Notes under the pieces: generated by a model
The model's input: the letters and a program-made list of their open reading frames with translations, nothing else
Databases searched by the model: none
What the model was told of the DNA's origin: nothing
Shown: positions 47,964 to 56,756 of the stretch, piece after piece
Position numbering within the stretch: the stretch's first letter is position 1
Layout: every line of letters starts with the position of its first letter
DNA from: Coraliomargarita sp.
Lineage (GTDB): Bacteria; Verrucomicrobiota; Verrucomicrobiia; Opitutales; UBA953
DNA length: 64,000 nucleotides
Direction: 5' to 3'
Assembly (NCBI GenBank): GCA_024638885.1
Contig: JAHEJL010000001.1
Location: 335,001-399,000, forward strand
Translations under genes and position numbers: made by a program

Positions 47964-49460
47964 ATGCAATCCGACATTGGTCTCATCGGTCTGGCCGTCA
48001 TGGGTCAGAACCTCGCCCTCAACATCGCCGACCACGGCTTCGCGATCTCGGTCTACAACCGCACGACCGCCAAGACCGACGAGTTCGTGAAGGAAAACCC
48101 GAAGACCCCGGGCAAGCTGACCGGCTGCCCCACCATGAAGGACTTCGCGGCCTCCCTGAAGAAGCCCCGCAAGGCCGTCATCCTCGTCAAGGCCGGCGGC
48201 CCCACCGACGCCGTCATCAACGAGCTCGCCGCGGTCTTCGAGCCGGGCGACATCATCATCGACGGCGGCAACGCCCTCTGGACGGACACCATCCGCCGCG
48301 AACGCGAGCTCAAGGCCAAGGGCCTGCGCTTCATCGGCTCCGGCGTCTCCGGTGGCGAAGAAGGCGCCCGTTTCGGGCCGTCCCTCATGCCGGGTGGCGA
48401 TCCGGCCGCCTGGGCTGAGCTGAAGCCCATCTGGGAAGCCGTCGCCTCCAAGGTCGATGCCGTCACCGGCGTCGAGCTCACCGGCGCGACCCCGGGCAAG
48501 CCCATCAAGGGCGGCGTCCCCTGCGTGGCCCATATCGGCCCCGACGGCGCCGGCCACTACGTGAAGATGGTCCACAACGGCATCGAGTACGGCGACATGC
48601 AGATGATCTGCGAAGCCTACGACCTGATGCGCGGCCTCCTGGGCATGACCCCGGACGAGATCGGCTCCACCTTCGAAGAATGGAACAAGGGCGACCTGAA
48701 CTCCTTCCTCATCGAGATCACCGCCAAGGTGCTCAAGCAGAAGGACCCTGAGACCGGCAAGCCGCTGGTCGACGTCATCCTCGACACCGCCGGCCAGAAG
48801 GGCACGGGCAAGTGGACGAGCGCCAACGCCCTCGACATGGGCGTCGCCGCCCCGACCATCGCCGAAGCCGTCTTCGCCCGCTGCCTCTCCGCCGTGAAGG
48901 AAGAACGCGTCAAGGCCGCCAAGGTCCTCCGCGGCCCGAAGCGCGCGATGACCAATCCCGACAAGGCCAAGGTCATCGAACAGATCCGCGACGCCCTCTA
49001 CTGCTCCAAGATCTGCTCCTACGCCCAGGGCTTCCAGCTCATGCGCGAGGCCCAGAACGAGTACAAGTGGAAGCTCAACTTCGGCGAGATCGCCCAGATC
49101 TGGCGCGGCGGTTGCATCATCCGCGCGAGCTTCCTCCAGAAGATCACCGAAGCCTTCGCCAAGAAGCGCTCGCTCGATAACCTGCTCCTCGACCCGTACT
49201 TCAAGAAGACGGTCAAGAAGGCCCAGAAGAACTGGCGCAAGGTCATCGCCCTCGCGGTGAAGCACGGCATCCCCGTGCCGACCCTCGGTTCGGCGCTCTC
49301 GTACTTCGACTCGTACCGCACCGAAGACCTCCCGCAGAACCTGCTCCAGGGTCAGCGCGACTTCTTCGGCGCCCACACCTACGAGCGCAAGGACAAGCCC
49401 CGCGGCGAGTTCTTCCACATCGACTGGCCGGATCCCAAGCGCCCGCAGATCAAGGCCTGA
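47964..49460 (+). CDS. gnd: 6-phosphogluconate dehydrogenase
   Basis: [56 protein letters not shown]. Confidence 0.98.
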   Translation: MQSDIGLIGLAVMGQNLALNIADHGFAISVYNRTTAKTDEFVKENPKTPGKLTGCPTMKDFAASLKKPRKAVILVKAGGPTDAVINELAAVFEPGDIIIDGGNALWTDTIRRERELKAKGLRFIGSGVSGGEEGARFGPSLMPGGDPAAWAELKPIWEAVASKVDAVTGVELTGATPGKPIKGGVPCVAHIGPDGAGHYVKMVHNGIEYGDMQMICEAYDLMRGLLGMTPDEIGSTFEEWNKGDLNSFLIEITAKVLKQKDPETGKPLVDVILDTAGQKGTGKWTSANALDMGVAAPTIAEAVFARCLSAVKEERVKAAKVLRGPKRAMTNPDKAKVIEQIRDALYCSKICSYAQGFQLMREAQNEYKWKLNFGEIAQIWRGGCIIRASFLQKITEAFAKKRSLDNLLLDPYFKKTVKKAQKNWRKVIALAVKHGIPVPTLGSALSYFDSYRTEDLPQNLLQGQRDFFGAHTYERKDKPRGEFFHIDWPDPKRPQIKA

Positions 49461-49480
49461 GCGCCTTGACCGGAAACAGG

Positions 49481-49510
49481 AAGGGCGTCCGCGAGGACGC
49501 CCTTCTTCTT
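49481..49510. terminator. Intrinsic terminator between gnd and efflux operon
   Basis: AAGGGCGTCC-GCGA-GGACGCCCTTcttctt. Confidence 0.75.
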
Positions 49511-49518
49511 TGGCGGAC

Positions 49519-50901
49519 TTACTTGGCGGACCAACCGCCGCCCGTGGCGGCCGCGAGGCGCACCGCGACCTGCCGGCGTTCCCAGACGACCATCGAGAGC
49601 GTGCGCGCGGCCATGGCTTCGTCGCGACGCGCGAGGGTCACTTCGTTCTCGTTGGCGAGACCGGCCTTGCGGCGGGCTTCGGCGTTGGCGAGACGGACGC
49701 GCACCGCGGTGAGCACGCGGGAGGTGAGTTCTTCCTGGAGCGCCAGCTCGCGGAGATCGGCCAGCGCGTCCTCGACTTCACGGAAAGCGCCGAGCACGGC
49801 CTTCGTCCATTCGGCGCCGGAACCGTCGATGCGCGCGCGCGCCACCTCGAGGTTGGCCTTGCGCAGGCCGGCGTCGAAGACGGGCAGGTCGACCGAAGGC
49901 GTGAGGGACCAGAAGCTGGCCGAACCACGACCGATGCGCGAAGCGGGGTCGGCCTGCCAGCCGGCCTGGCCGTTCAGCGTCACCGAAGGATAGAAGTCGG
50001 CGATGGCCGCGCCTTCGCGCGCGAGCGCGGCGTCGAGTCGCGCCGCGGCGGCGGCGAGGTCCGGACGGCGCACCAGGAGTTCGGACGGCACGCCGGCGCC
50101 GAAGCTGGGCATGGCGACGCTGCCTTTCACCTCCGGGAGCGGCGCGCCCGGGGTCGCGCCGATGAGCGCGCGCAAGGCGTTCTCCGCGGCGGCGAGGCGA
50201 CGGCGACCGAGGCCTTCGTCGACCTTGGCCTGCGCGGCGGCGAGGCGCGCGGAGGAAAGCGGATCGGAATCGACGAGGCCGGCGCCGACCGTCTGTTCGA
50301 CGATCTGCATCTCGCGGAGGCGCGTGGCGAATTCCGTCTCGAGGAAGGCGAGCTGCTCGCGGGCGCCGCGGACGGCGAACCAGAGGCGAGCGACTTCGGC
50401 CGAGAGCGCGAGGTCGGCTTGCTCAGCGGTGAATTTCGCCGCGAGCGCCTCGGCGTCGGCGGCCTTGGTCTTGGCGGCCTCGCGTCCCCAGACGTCGAGC
50501 TCCCAGGAAGCCTTCACGCCGACCGCGCCGACGTCGGTGCGACGCGGGATGCCGACGCCGAGCGGCACGCGGCCGGTCTCGAGCGAGATGCGGGAAGATT
50601 CCAGGCCGGCGCCCACGGAGACCGCGGGCTGGTCGCCGGCGTTCGCCGCGAGGAGCAAGGCCACGGCCTCGCGCTGACGCGCGCGGGCGATGACCAGGTC
50701 GGGGCTCTGCTTGCGCGCCTGGGCGATGAGCTCGAGCAAGGCCGGGTCGCCGAAGGACTCGGCCCACTTCGCGTCGGCGGCGACGCCGGCCTGCGAGAAG
50801 GCGCCGGGCACGGCGGCGCCCTTCGGCTTGGCCGAGGGGTCGTGGGCGCAGCCCGCGAGGACGAGCGCCGCGAGCAGGAACGTCTTATTTGCCCGGAGCA
50901 T
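49519..50901 (-). CDS. TolC/NodT-like outer-membrane efflux lipoprotein
   Basis: MLRANKTFLLAALVLAGC lipobox; ARQREAVALLLAANAGDQPAVSVGAGL, repeat OEP architecture. Confidence 0.92.
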   Translation of the reverse strand: MLRANKTFLLAALVLAGCAHDPSAKPKGAAVPGAFSQAGVAADAKWAESFGDPALLELIAQARKQSPDLVIARARQREAVALLLAANAGDQPAVSVGAGLESSRISLETGRVPLGVGIPRRTDVGAVGVKASWELDVWGREAAKTKAADAEALAAKFTAEQADLALSAEVARLWFAVRGAREQLAFLETEFATRLREMQIVEQTVGAGLVDSDPLSSARLAAAQAKVDEGLGRRRLAAAENALRALIGATPGAPLPEVKGSVAMPSFGAGVPSELLVRRPDLAAAAARLDAALAREGAAIADFYPSVTLNGQAGWQADPASRIGRGSASFWSLTPSVDLPVFDAGLRKANLEVARARIDGSGAEWTKAVLGAFREVEDALADLRELALQEELTSRVLTAVRVRLANAEARRKAGLANENEVTLARRDEAMAARTLSMVVWERRQVAVRLAAATGGGWSAK

Positions 50902-51808
50902 CTTGGGAGGCGTCGATATAGACGTCCATCTGCTGGCCGACGAAGAGCGCACGGCCCGCGGGGCGGTCGAACTGGTAGATCACCTGCAGCACGCGGGTGT
51001 CGACGCGTTCGACGCTGGCGCCGGTGAGCGAGGTCTTCGGGATGACGAACGGTTCGATGCGGACGAACTGGAGGGCGATGGAGCGGTCCTTGCCGCCGGC
51101 GAGGGTGCTCTCCCCTTTCAGGAAGCCCTTCGCGGGCAAGCCTTCGCGCATGCGCGTGGCCAGCTGTTCGTCGACGTCGCAACGGATCTGCAGGCGGGAG
51201 ATGTCGCCGAGGACGACCGGGGCCTTGGCGCCGGCCGCGACGAATTCGCCGACGCGCACGCCGACCTGGAGGACGGTGGCGTCGATGGGGGAACGGAGCA
51301 CGAGGCGGTCAAGGAGCACCGCGGTCTGCTCGAGCTGCGCCTTGGCGAGGGCGAGCCTGGCCTTCGCTTCCTTGGCGGCCATCTGGTAGGCCAGCAGTTC
51401 GGCGGCGGAGACCGCGCCGCTGTCCTTGATGCCGGTCCAGCGACGGGCGGCGTCTTCAGCGCGCTCGGCGCCGGCCTCGGCGGCGGCGACCGCGGCGACC
51501 TGCACGGCGTGCTGGGCGCGGAGGTCACGCTCGTCGAGCGTGAGGATCGGATCGCCGGCCTTCACCTTGTCCCAGACCTTCACATGGACCTTGGCGACGG
51601 TGCCGGAAGTCGGCGAACCCAGGAGGGTGTTCTCGGCCACGGCCTCGATGAGGCCGGCGGCGGCGATGAGGCCGTCCTTGTCACGCTTGGCCGGCTCGTA
51701 GGGCGGCGGGTTGATCGGCGTCTCGTTGGCCGTGCCGCGGGTGAGCTGCAAGGCGGCGCCGGCGCCGGCGAGGGCGAGGGCGAAGAGCAGGATGCGTTTC
51801 TTGAACAT
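50885..51808 (-). CDS. HlyD/DevB-like membrane fusion protein
   Basis: N-terminal TM, SGTVAKVHVKVWDKVKAGDPILTLD lipoyl motif, coiled coil. Confidence 0.92.
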   Translation of the reverse strand: MFKKRILLFALALAGAGAALQLTRGTANETPINPPPYEPAKRDKDGLIAAAGLIEAVAENTLLGSPTSGTVAKVHVKVWDKVKAGDPILTLDERDLRAQHAVQVAAVAAAEAGAERAEDAARRWTGIKDSGAVSAAELLAYQMAAKEAKARLALAKAQLEQTAVLLDRLVLRSPIDATVLQVGVRVGEFVAAGAKAPVVLGDISRLQIRCDVDEQLATRMREGLPAKGFLKGESTLAGGKDRSIALQFVRIEPFVIPKTSLTGASVERVDTRVLQVIYQFDRPAGRALFVGQQMDVYIDASQDAPGK

Positions 51809-51816
51809 AAGGGGAA

Positions 51817-52545
51817 TCAGAGGTGCGTCGTGTCGAGGAGCTTCGGGTCGTCGACCACGCGGCTGATGCGACCGTCTTCCATCTCCGCGATGCGGTCGGC
51901 GAAACGGAAGATGCGGTGGTCGTGCGTCACGACGACGACGCAACGCTCAGGCGAGCGGGAGAGGTCGCGGACGAGCTCCATGATGTGGGCGCCGGTGTCC
52001 TTATCGAGGGCCGAGGTCGGTTCGTCGCAGATCAGGAGCGGCGGTTCGTGCACGAGCGCGCGGGCGATGGCGACGCGCTGCTGCTGGCCGCCGGAGAGCG
52101 CGTTCGGACGACCTTCCTCGCGACCCTTGAGCCCGACCTTGTCGATGATCGCCAGCGCGCGGGCGCGGGCCTCGTCGAACGGGCGTCCCTGGATGAGGAG
52201 CGGCACCATCACGTTCTCGACGACGGAGAGCGTCGGGATGAGGTTGAAGGACTGGAAGACGAAGCCGAGGTTCTTGCGGCGGAAGGACGTGAGCTCCTCC
52301 TGGCCGAGGCCGTCGAGGCGCTGGCCGAAGACCTCGACCTGGCCGGCCTGGGGCGTGAGCGTGCCGGCGATGACGGAAAGCAGCGTCGTCTTCCCGCAGC
52401 CCGAGGGACCGACGAGCATGATGAGCTCGCCGCGACGGGCTTCGAAGTCGGCCTGCTTGAGGGCGATGACGCGGTTCTCCGGCGTGCCGAAGAACATGTC
52501 GACGCCGGTGGCGCGGACGGCGACGGTGTGGGCGAGGTGGCTCAT
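51817..52545 (-). CDS. ABC transporter ATP-binding protein (DevA/MacB-type)
   Basis: GPSGCGKTTLLSVIAG, LSGGQQQRVAIARALVHEPPLLICDEPTSALD. Confidence 0.96.
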   Translation of the reverse strand: MSHLAHTVAVRATGVDMFFGTPENRVIALKQADFEARRGELIMLVGPSGCGKTTLLSVIAGTLTPQAGQVEVFGQRLDGLGQEELTSFRRKNLGFVFQSFNLIPTLSVVENVMVPLLIQGRPFDEARARALAIIDKVGLKGREEGRPNALSGGQQQRVAIARALVHEPPLLICDEPTSALDKDTGAHIMELVRDLSRSPERCVVVVTHDHRIFRFADRIAEMEDGRISRVVDDPKLLDTTHL

Positions 52546-53732
52546 CCGCGGAAGACGGAGGCGGCGTCGACGCGCGACACCTTGATGATGCCGATGACGG
52601 CGGAGACGAAGCTGATGCCCAGCACCAGGGCGAACGTCGCCCAGAGGATCTGCGGGAACATCACGAACGGGGGCATGCCCTTCTCGATCATCACGCGGCC
52701 GATGGCCTGCGCCATGCCCGCGCCGAGGCCGAAGCCGATGAGGCCGGCGGTGAAGGCCTGCACGAAGAGCATGCGTGCGATGACGCCCATGCCGGCGCCC
52801 ATCGCCTTGATGGCCGCGAAGTATTTCAGGTTCTCGAGCACGAAGGAATAGAACGTCTGGCCCGAGATCGCGATGCCGACGAAGAGCCCGAGCAGGACCG
52901 CCGTGCCGAACGAGAACGGGATGCCGGTATTGGTCCAGAACCACCAGAAGGTGTTGCGCGCGAGGCTGCGCTCGCCCCAGCTCCAGATGACGGTGTCGGA
53001 CGTCCAGGCCTTGAGGCCGGTGTCGCGCTCGATCCGGCCGCAGAGCTCGGCCGGCGTGACGCCTTTCTGCGGCTCGACGAGCATGAAGCTGAGCGTGCGG
53101 CGGGCGCCGAGGGTGTAGCCCTTGGCGCGGTCATAGGTGGTGTAGACGAACGGGCCGCCGGTGAAGGCGCGGCGCACCTTGCAGATGCCGACGATGCGCG
53201 CCTGGATGTCGTTGATCTCGAAGGTATCGCCGACCTTGAGCGGCGTGTTCCGCGGCTTGCCGTCAGGCCCGAGGCTCATGCGGCCCATCAGCGCGGCACC
53301 CCATTCGTCGACGATGACGGTATCCGGGAGGCGCAGGTCCTCGATGCGGCCTTGGGTCAGGACCGCCGGCGCGCCGGCGAAGGTGTCGGCGTCGATGCCG
53401 ACGAGCGTGATCAGCTTGAAATTGCCGTCCTGCATGCGCGCCTGGACGAAGGACGTGTGGAGCGGAGCGGCCCAGGCGACGCCGTCGACGGAACGCACGC
53501 GGCCGAGGTCCGTGTCGCGGAGGGGCTTGGCGTCGTTGACCTGCTCGACCATCGGGTCGCTGACCCAGACCTGGGCGCGGATGTTGACCATCGGCGTGTA
53601 GGTCCAGCTCATGATACCGAAGAAGACCGAACTCTGCTGGGCCATCAGGAGCGCCGAGAACGCCAGGCCGCAAAGGAGCATCGCCAGCTTGGCGCGGTCT
53701 CCGAAGAGCATGTTGAGGGCGAGGCGATACAT
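52542..53732 (-). CDS. ABC transporter permease (DevC/FtsX-type)
   Basis: MYRLALNMLFGDRAKLAMLLCGLAFSALLMAQQ, periplasmic domain, C-terminal three TM. Confidence 0.93.
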   Translation of the reverse strand: MYRLALNMLFGDRAKLAMLLCGLAFSALLMAQQSSVFFGIMSWTYTPMVNIRAQVWVSDPMVEQVNDAKPLRDTDLGRVRSVDGVAWAAPLHTSFVQARMQDGNFKLITLVGIDADTFAGAPAVLTQGRIEDLRLPDTVIVDEWGAALMGRMSLGPDGKPRNTPLKVGDTFEINDIQARIVGICKVRRAFTGGPFVYTTYDRAKGYTLGARRTLSFMLVEPQKGVTPAELCGRIERDTGLKAWTSDTVIWSWGERSLARNTFWWFWTNTGIPFSFGTAVLLGLFVGIAISGQTFYSFVLENLKYFAAIKAMGAGMGVIARMLFVQAFTAGLIGFGLGAGMAQAIGRVMIEKGMPPFVMFPQILWATFALVLGISFVSAVIGIIKVSRVDAASVFRG

Positions 53733-53786
53733 CGGACGAGTCCTGCGATTGTCGCTCCAACAAGCCGTGGGTCAATGGGAAGTCAA

Positions 53787-53811
53787 ACGGCCCGGACGAT
53801 GTCCGGGCCGT
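53787..53811 (-). terminator. Hairpin downstream of 53837 gene
   Basis: ACGGCCCGGAC-GAT-GTCCGGGCCGT; short T run only. Confidence 0.6.
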
Positions 53812-53836
53812 CGTGACCGAAACGTGACTTCGTCGC

Positions 53837-54232
53837 TTACTTGGCGACGGCGGCCGCGGCCGGCAGCTTCACGAAGTTCGTCTTGAACCACTCGGGGCCC
53901 CAGGAGGCGTTGACGGCCCAGGCGGCGGCGAGGAGGACGAGGGCGATCGAGAAGCAACGGACGACCTTGGCCTTGTCTTCGCTCTTGGCACCGGCGTGCA
54001 GGAGGCCGACCGCGCCGAGCGCGAGGATCGGGTGGAACCAGGAGATCGGGCGGACCGTCTGGAAGAAGGCGATCAGGCCGATGACGAGATTGATGTCGAC
54101 GAGGACGGCGACGACGCGCTGGAAGACCGGCTTCGGACCCTTGACCAAGGCGACGACGATGACGGCCAGGACCAGGGCGAGGGTGAGCGAACCGTAGTGC
54201 TTATGAAAACCGGCGATGGCGAGCGTATGCAT
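53837..54232 (-). CDS. Four-TM hypothetical membrane protein
   Basis: 131 aa with several hydrophobic helices. Confidence 0.7.
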   Translation of the reverse strand: MHTLAIAGFHKHYGSLTLALVLAVIVVALVKGPKPVFQRVVAVLVDINLVIGLIAFFQTVRPISWFHPILALGAVGLLHAGAKSEDKAKVVRCFSIALVLLAAAWAVNASWGPEWFKTNFVKLPAAAAVAK

Positions 54233-54282
54233 GCGTTCACCTTGGGACCAGTCCGGCCCGATTCAAGCCCTCCCGCAGGATT

Positions 54283-54981
54283 TCAGCGGTCTTCGGGGAA
54301 GAGCGTGCGGAAGAACCAGGCCGCCAAGGCGGCGCCAGCCAGCTGGACGGCGATCTCGGCGAGGAGGCGGGGCGAGATCTTTGCCAGGAAAAACATCTCG
54401 GTGGCGAAGGCCTTGGAGCCGAAGAGCCCGTCGAAGAGCGCGGAGCTGACCCCGAGGAGCGACGTCGCCAGGGAGACCGCCGGGTTCATCGTCGGGTTGA
54501 ATTCACCGAAAGTGCCCGAGAGGCCGAGGACGACGGCCGCGATGGCCAGGCCGAAGTAGCTGTTGCCGGCGGTCAGGCGGGAGGTGCCGACCATGAGGAT
54601 GACGAAGGCCAGGACGAAGGTGGCGAGCAGCTCGACGACCGCGACGACGCCGAAGTCGGCGAAGGCGGATTCGGCCAGAGCGTCGACGGCGCCTTTCGTA
54701 TGGTCGGAATCATGGCCGAGGAGGAAGCCGGCGACGGCGACGGCGAGGAGCGCGGCGCCGAACTGGACGCCGACGTAGGACCAGAGGGCTTTGGAGCTCG
54801 CACGACCGCGGAGCCGGAAGGCCAGCGAGATCGCCGGGTTGTAATGGGCGAGCGAGATCGGCGCGCCCATGTAGATCAGCGCGCAGAGCAGCGCGGCGAC
54901 GGAGAGCGGATTGGTCGCGACCATGGCCGCGAGGCAGAGGAAGAACGTGCCGACGGCTTCGAGGAGGAGCTTGTTCCGCAT
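54283..54981 (-). CDS. MIP/aquaporin-family channel
   Basis: Two NPA motifs: AHYNPAISLAFRLRG and PTMNPAVSLATSLLG; 6 TM. Confidence 0.85.
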   Translation of the reverse strand: MRNKLLLEAVGTFFLCLAAMVATNPLSVAALLCALIYMGAPISLAHYNPAISLAFRLRGRASSKALWSYVGVQFGAALLAVAVAGFLLGHDSDHTKGAVDALAESAFADFGVVAVVELLATFVLAFVILMVGTSRLTAGNSYFGLAIAAVVLGLSGTFGEFNPTMNPAVSLATSLLGVSSALFDGLFGSKAFATEMFFLAKISPRLLAEIAVQLAGAALAAWFFRTLFPEDR

Positions 54982-55027
54982 GCGGGCAATCTCGTCAGAT
55001 GGCGGCAAGGCTCAAGCGCGGAGTCGC

Positions 55028-56188
55028 TCAGCGCGCGCCGGCGCGGGCGTTCAGCCAGTTCTCGCTGAAGGCGGCGGTCTCCTCGAAGCCGGGCAGGCGG
55101 CGCGTCCGGGCGCGCATCTCCCTGGCGGCTTCTTCCTGGGCGGCGAAGAGTTCGGTCAGCGAAGCGTGCAGAGGCGTCTTCTTGTTCTTGTTGTCGACGA
55201 GCCAGAAACCGACGTGTTCGCCGTCGACGACCTCGTTGTTGTAATACTGCCAGAAAAGCACCATCGCCGGCTTCCAGGTGAGGAACTTCGCGAGGATCTC
55301 GCGGTTGCGCTGGTCGTGCTTCGCGCCGTCGCCGTCGCAGACCTTCCAGGACAGGCCGCACTCGCCGATGAAGACGCGCTTGGCGGGGAGACCGGCCTTG
55401 GCGGGCAGCTGCGTGTTGACGTAGTCCAGCGTGGCGCGGACTTCTTCCGCCGGGAGCAGCTGGCAGTCGTAGGCCGAGTAGGAGACGAAATCCACGTTCA
55501 CCTTGGGCAGGACCGCGTTGACCGCGCGCTTGCGTCCGTCCTTCATCGCGTCGCGGACGCGGTTGACCTCGGCGTAGGTGTAGACGCGGCACTTGGCGTA
55601 AGGGACTTCCGAGCGGGCGTCGTCGACGGCCTTCTGGCGGATGTTGAGCCACTCGATCATCGCCGCGACGAGTTCCGGCGAGGCGTCCTTCTTCACGTCC
55701 TTGTCGGGGAGCAGATACCAGTCGCCCTCCCAATGCCCGAGGAAGAAGGTCTTGCCCGCGGTGTCGTAGCGGGTGAGCAGGTCCTTGGTGAAGAGATACG
55801 TCGCGTTGTATTCGCGGCGCTTCAGCTCCGGCGTGAAGCCCTTGGTCCATTCGTTCGACGAACGATACCAGAGCACGTAGTGCGTGAACGGCATCGCGAC
55901 GTACGGCGTGAGCTGCTGGCCGGACACCGCGTTGATCTTCAGGATGCGCGAACCCATCGCGCTGATGCCCTTGGCCGCCTCGAGCACCGCATCGTCCTTG
56001 GTGAACTTGTAGGCCGGGCCGAACGCCTGCGTGCCCACGACCTGCGCGAACGCGTCGGGCAGCGTCGGCACCGCGGGCAGCGGAGCCATCTCGAGCGGCG
56101 CGGCGGAGCGGTTCTTCTTGCCTTGCGCGAGCAAGGCCAACGGGAACAGCAGGAGGACTCCCAGAAGGAGACGAGGGGTTGAACTCAT
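55028..56188 (-). CDS. Secreted hypothetical protein, possible TIM-barrel glycoside hydrolase-like
   Basis: Signal peptide; motifs TFFLGHWEGDWYL, FVSYSAYDCQLLP, RVFIGECGLSW, VLFWQYYNNEV. Confidence 0.6.
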   Translation of the reverse strand: MSSTPRLLLGVLLLFPLALLAQGKKNRSAAPLEMAPLPAVPTLPDAFAQVVGTQAFGPAYKFTKDDAVLEAAKGISAMGSRILKINAVSGQQLTPYVAMPFTHYVLWYRSSNEWTKGFTPELKRREYNATYLFTKDLLTRYDTAGKTFFLGHWEGDWYLLPDKDVKKDASPELVAAMIEWLNIRQKAVDDARSEVPYAKCRVYTYAEVNRVRDAMKDGRKRAVNAVLPKVNVDFVSYSAYDCQLLPAEEVRATLDYVNTQLPAKAGLPAKRVFIGECGLSWKVCDGDGAKHDQRNREILAKFLTWKPAMVLFWQYYNNEVVDGEHVGFWLVDNKNKKTPLHASLTELFAAQEEAAREMRARTRRLPGFEETAAFSENWLNARAGAR

Positions 56189-56265
56189 GGGGTGAACCTC
56201 AGGGCGAGGGACTTGAATTGTCCGCTGACGGCACCCTTCCTTCAAGCCCGTTCCCACCCAACACC

Positions 56266-56721
56266 ATGATAACCATCAAAGCCACCCTGGCCGCCGCGCT
56301 CCTCGCGACCGGCCTCCACGTCCACCTCGCCGCCGCTCCCGCCAAGGAGGAGGGCCATGCGGCGGATCCCGATCACGCCCGGCTGGTCGCCGCCCGTAAG
56401 GCCGCCAACGACCTGCCCGAAGTGATGAGCGCCGAACAGCAGGCGAAGGCCGACCGCGCCCTGGCGACGAAGGCGCTGGCCGAATACAAGACCGCCCGCA
56501 AACGGTCCACGGATTCGGAAACCGCCTACCGTAAGGCCTTCGACGCCGCGCTCGCCAAGGTCGACGAAGGCGCCCCCGCGTTGCAGGAGAAAGAACGCGC
56601 CGCCTTCCGCGAACGCATGCTGAAAGCCCGGGCCTCCAAGAAAGGCGGCGCCAAGAAGTCCGTCGCCAAGGCGGAGGATGACGACGAAGACGACGAACCC
56701 GCTTCGAAGGCCTCGAACTGA
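56266..56721 (+). CDS. Small secreted charged protein
   Basis: Signal-like N-term MITIKATLAAALLATGLHVHLAAAP; Lys/Asp-rich tail. Confidence 0.6.
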   Translation: MITIKATLAAALLATGLHVHLAAAPAKEEGHAADPDHARLVAARKAANDLPEVMSAEQQAKADRALATKALAEYKTARKRSTDSETAYRKAFDAALAKVDEGAPALQEKERAAFRERMLKARASKKGGAKKSVAKAEDDDEDDEPASKASN

Positions 56722-56729
56722 GGACTCCG

Positions 56730-56756
56730 GACCCGCCGCCAGGCGGGTCTTTTTTT
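56730..56756 (+). terminator. Intrinsic terminator overlapping stop codon of convergent gene
   Basis: GACCCGCC-GCCA-GGCGGGTC + T7. Confidence 0.85.
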
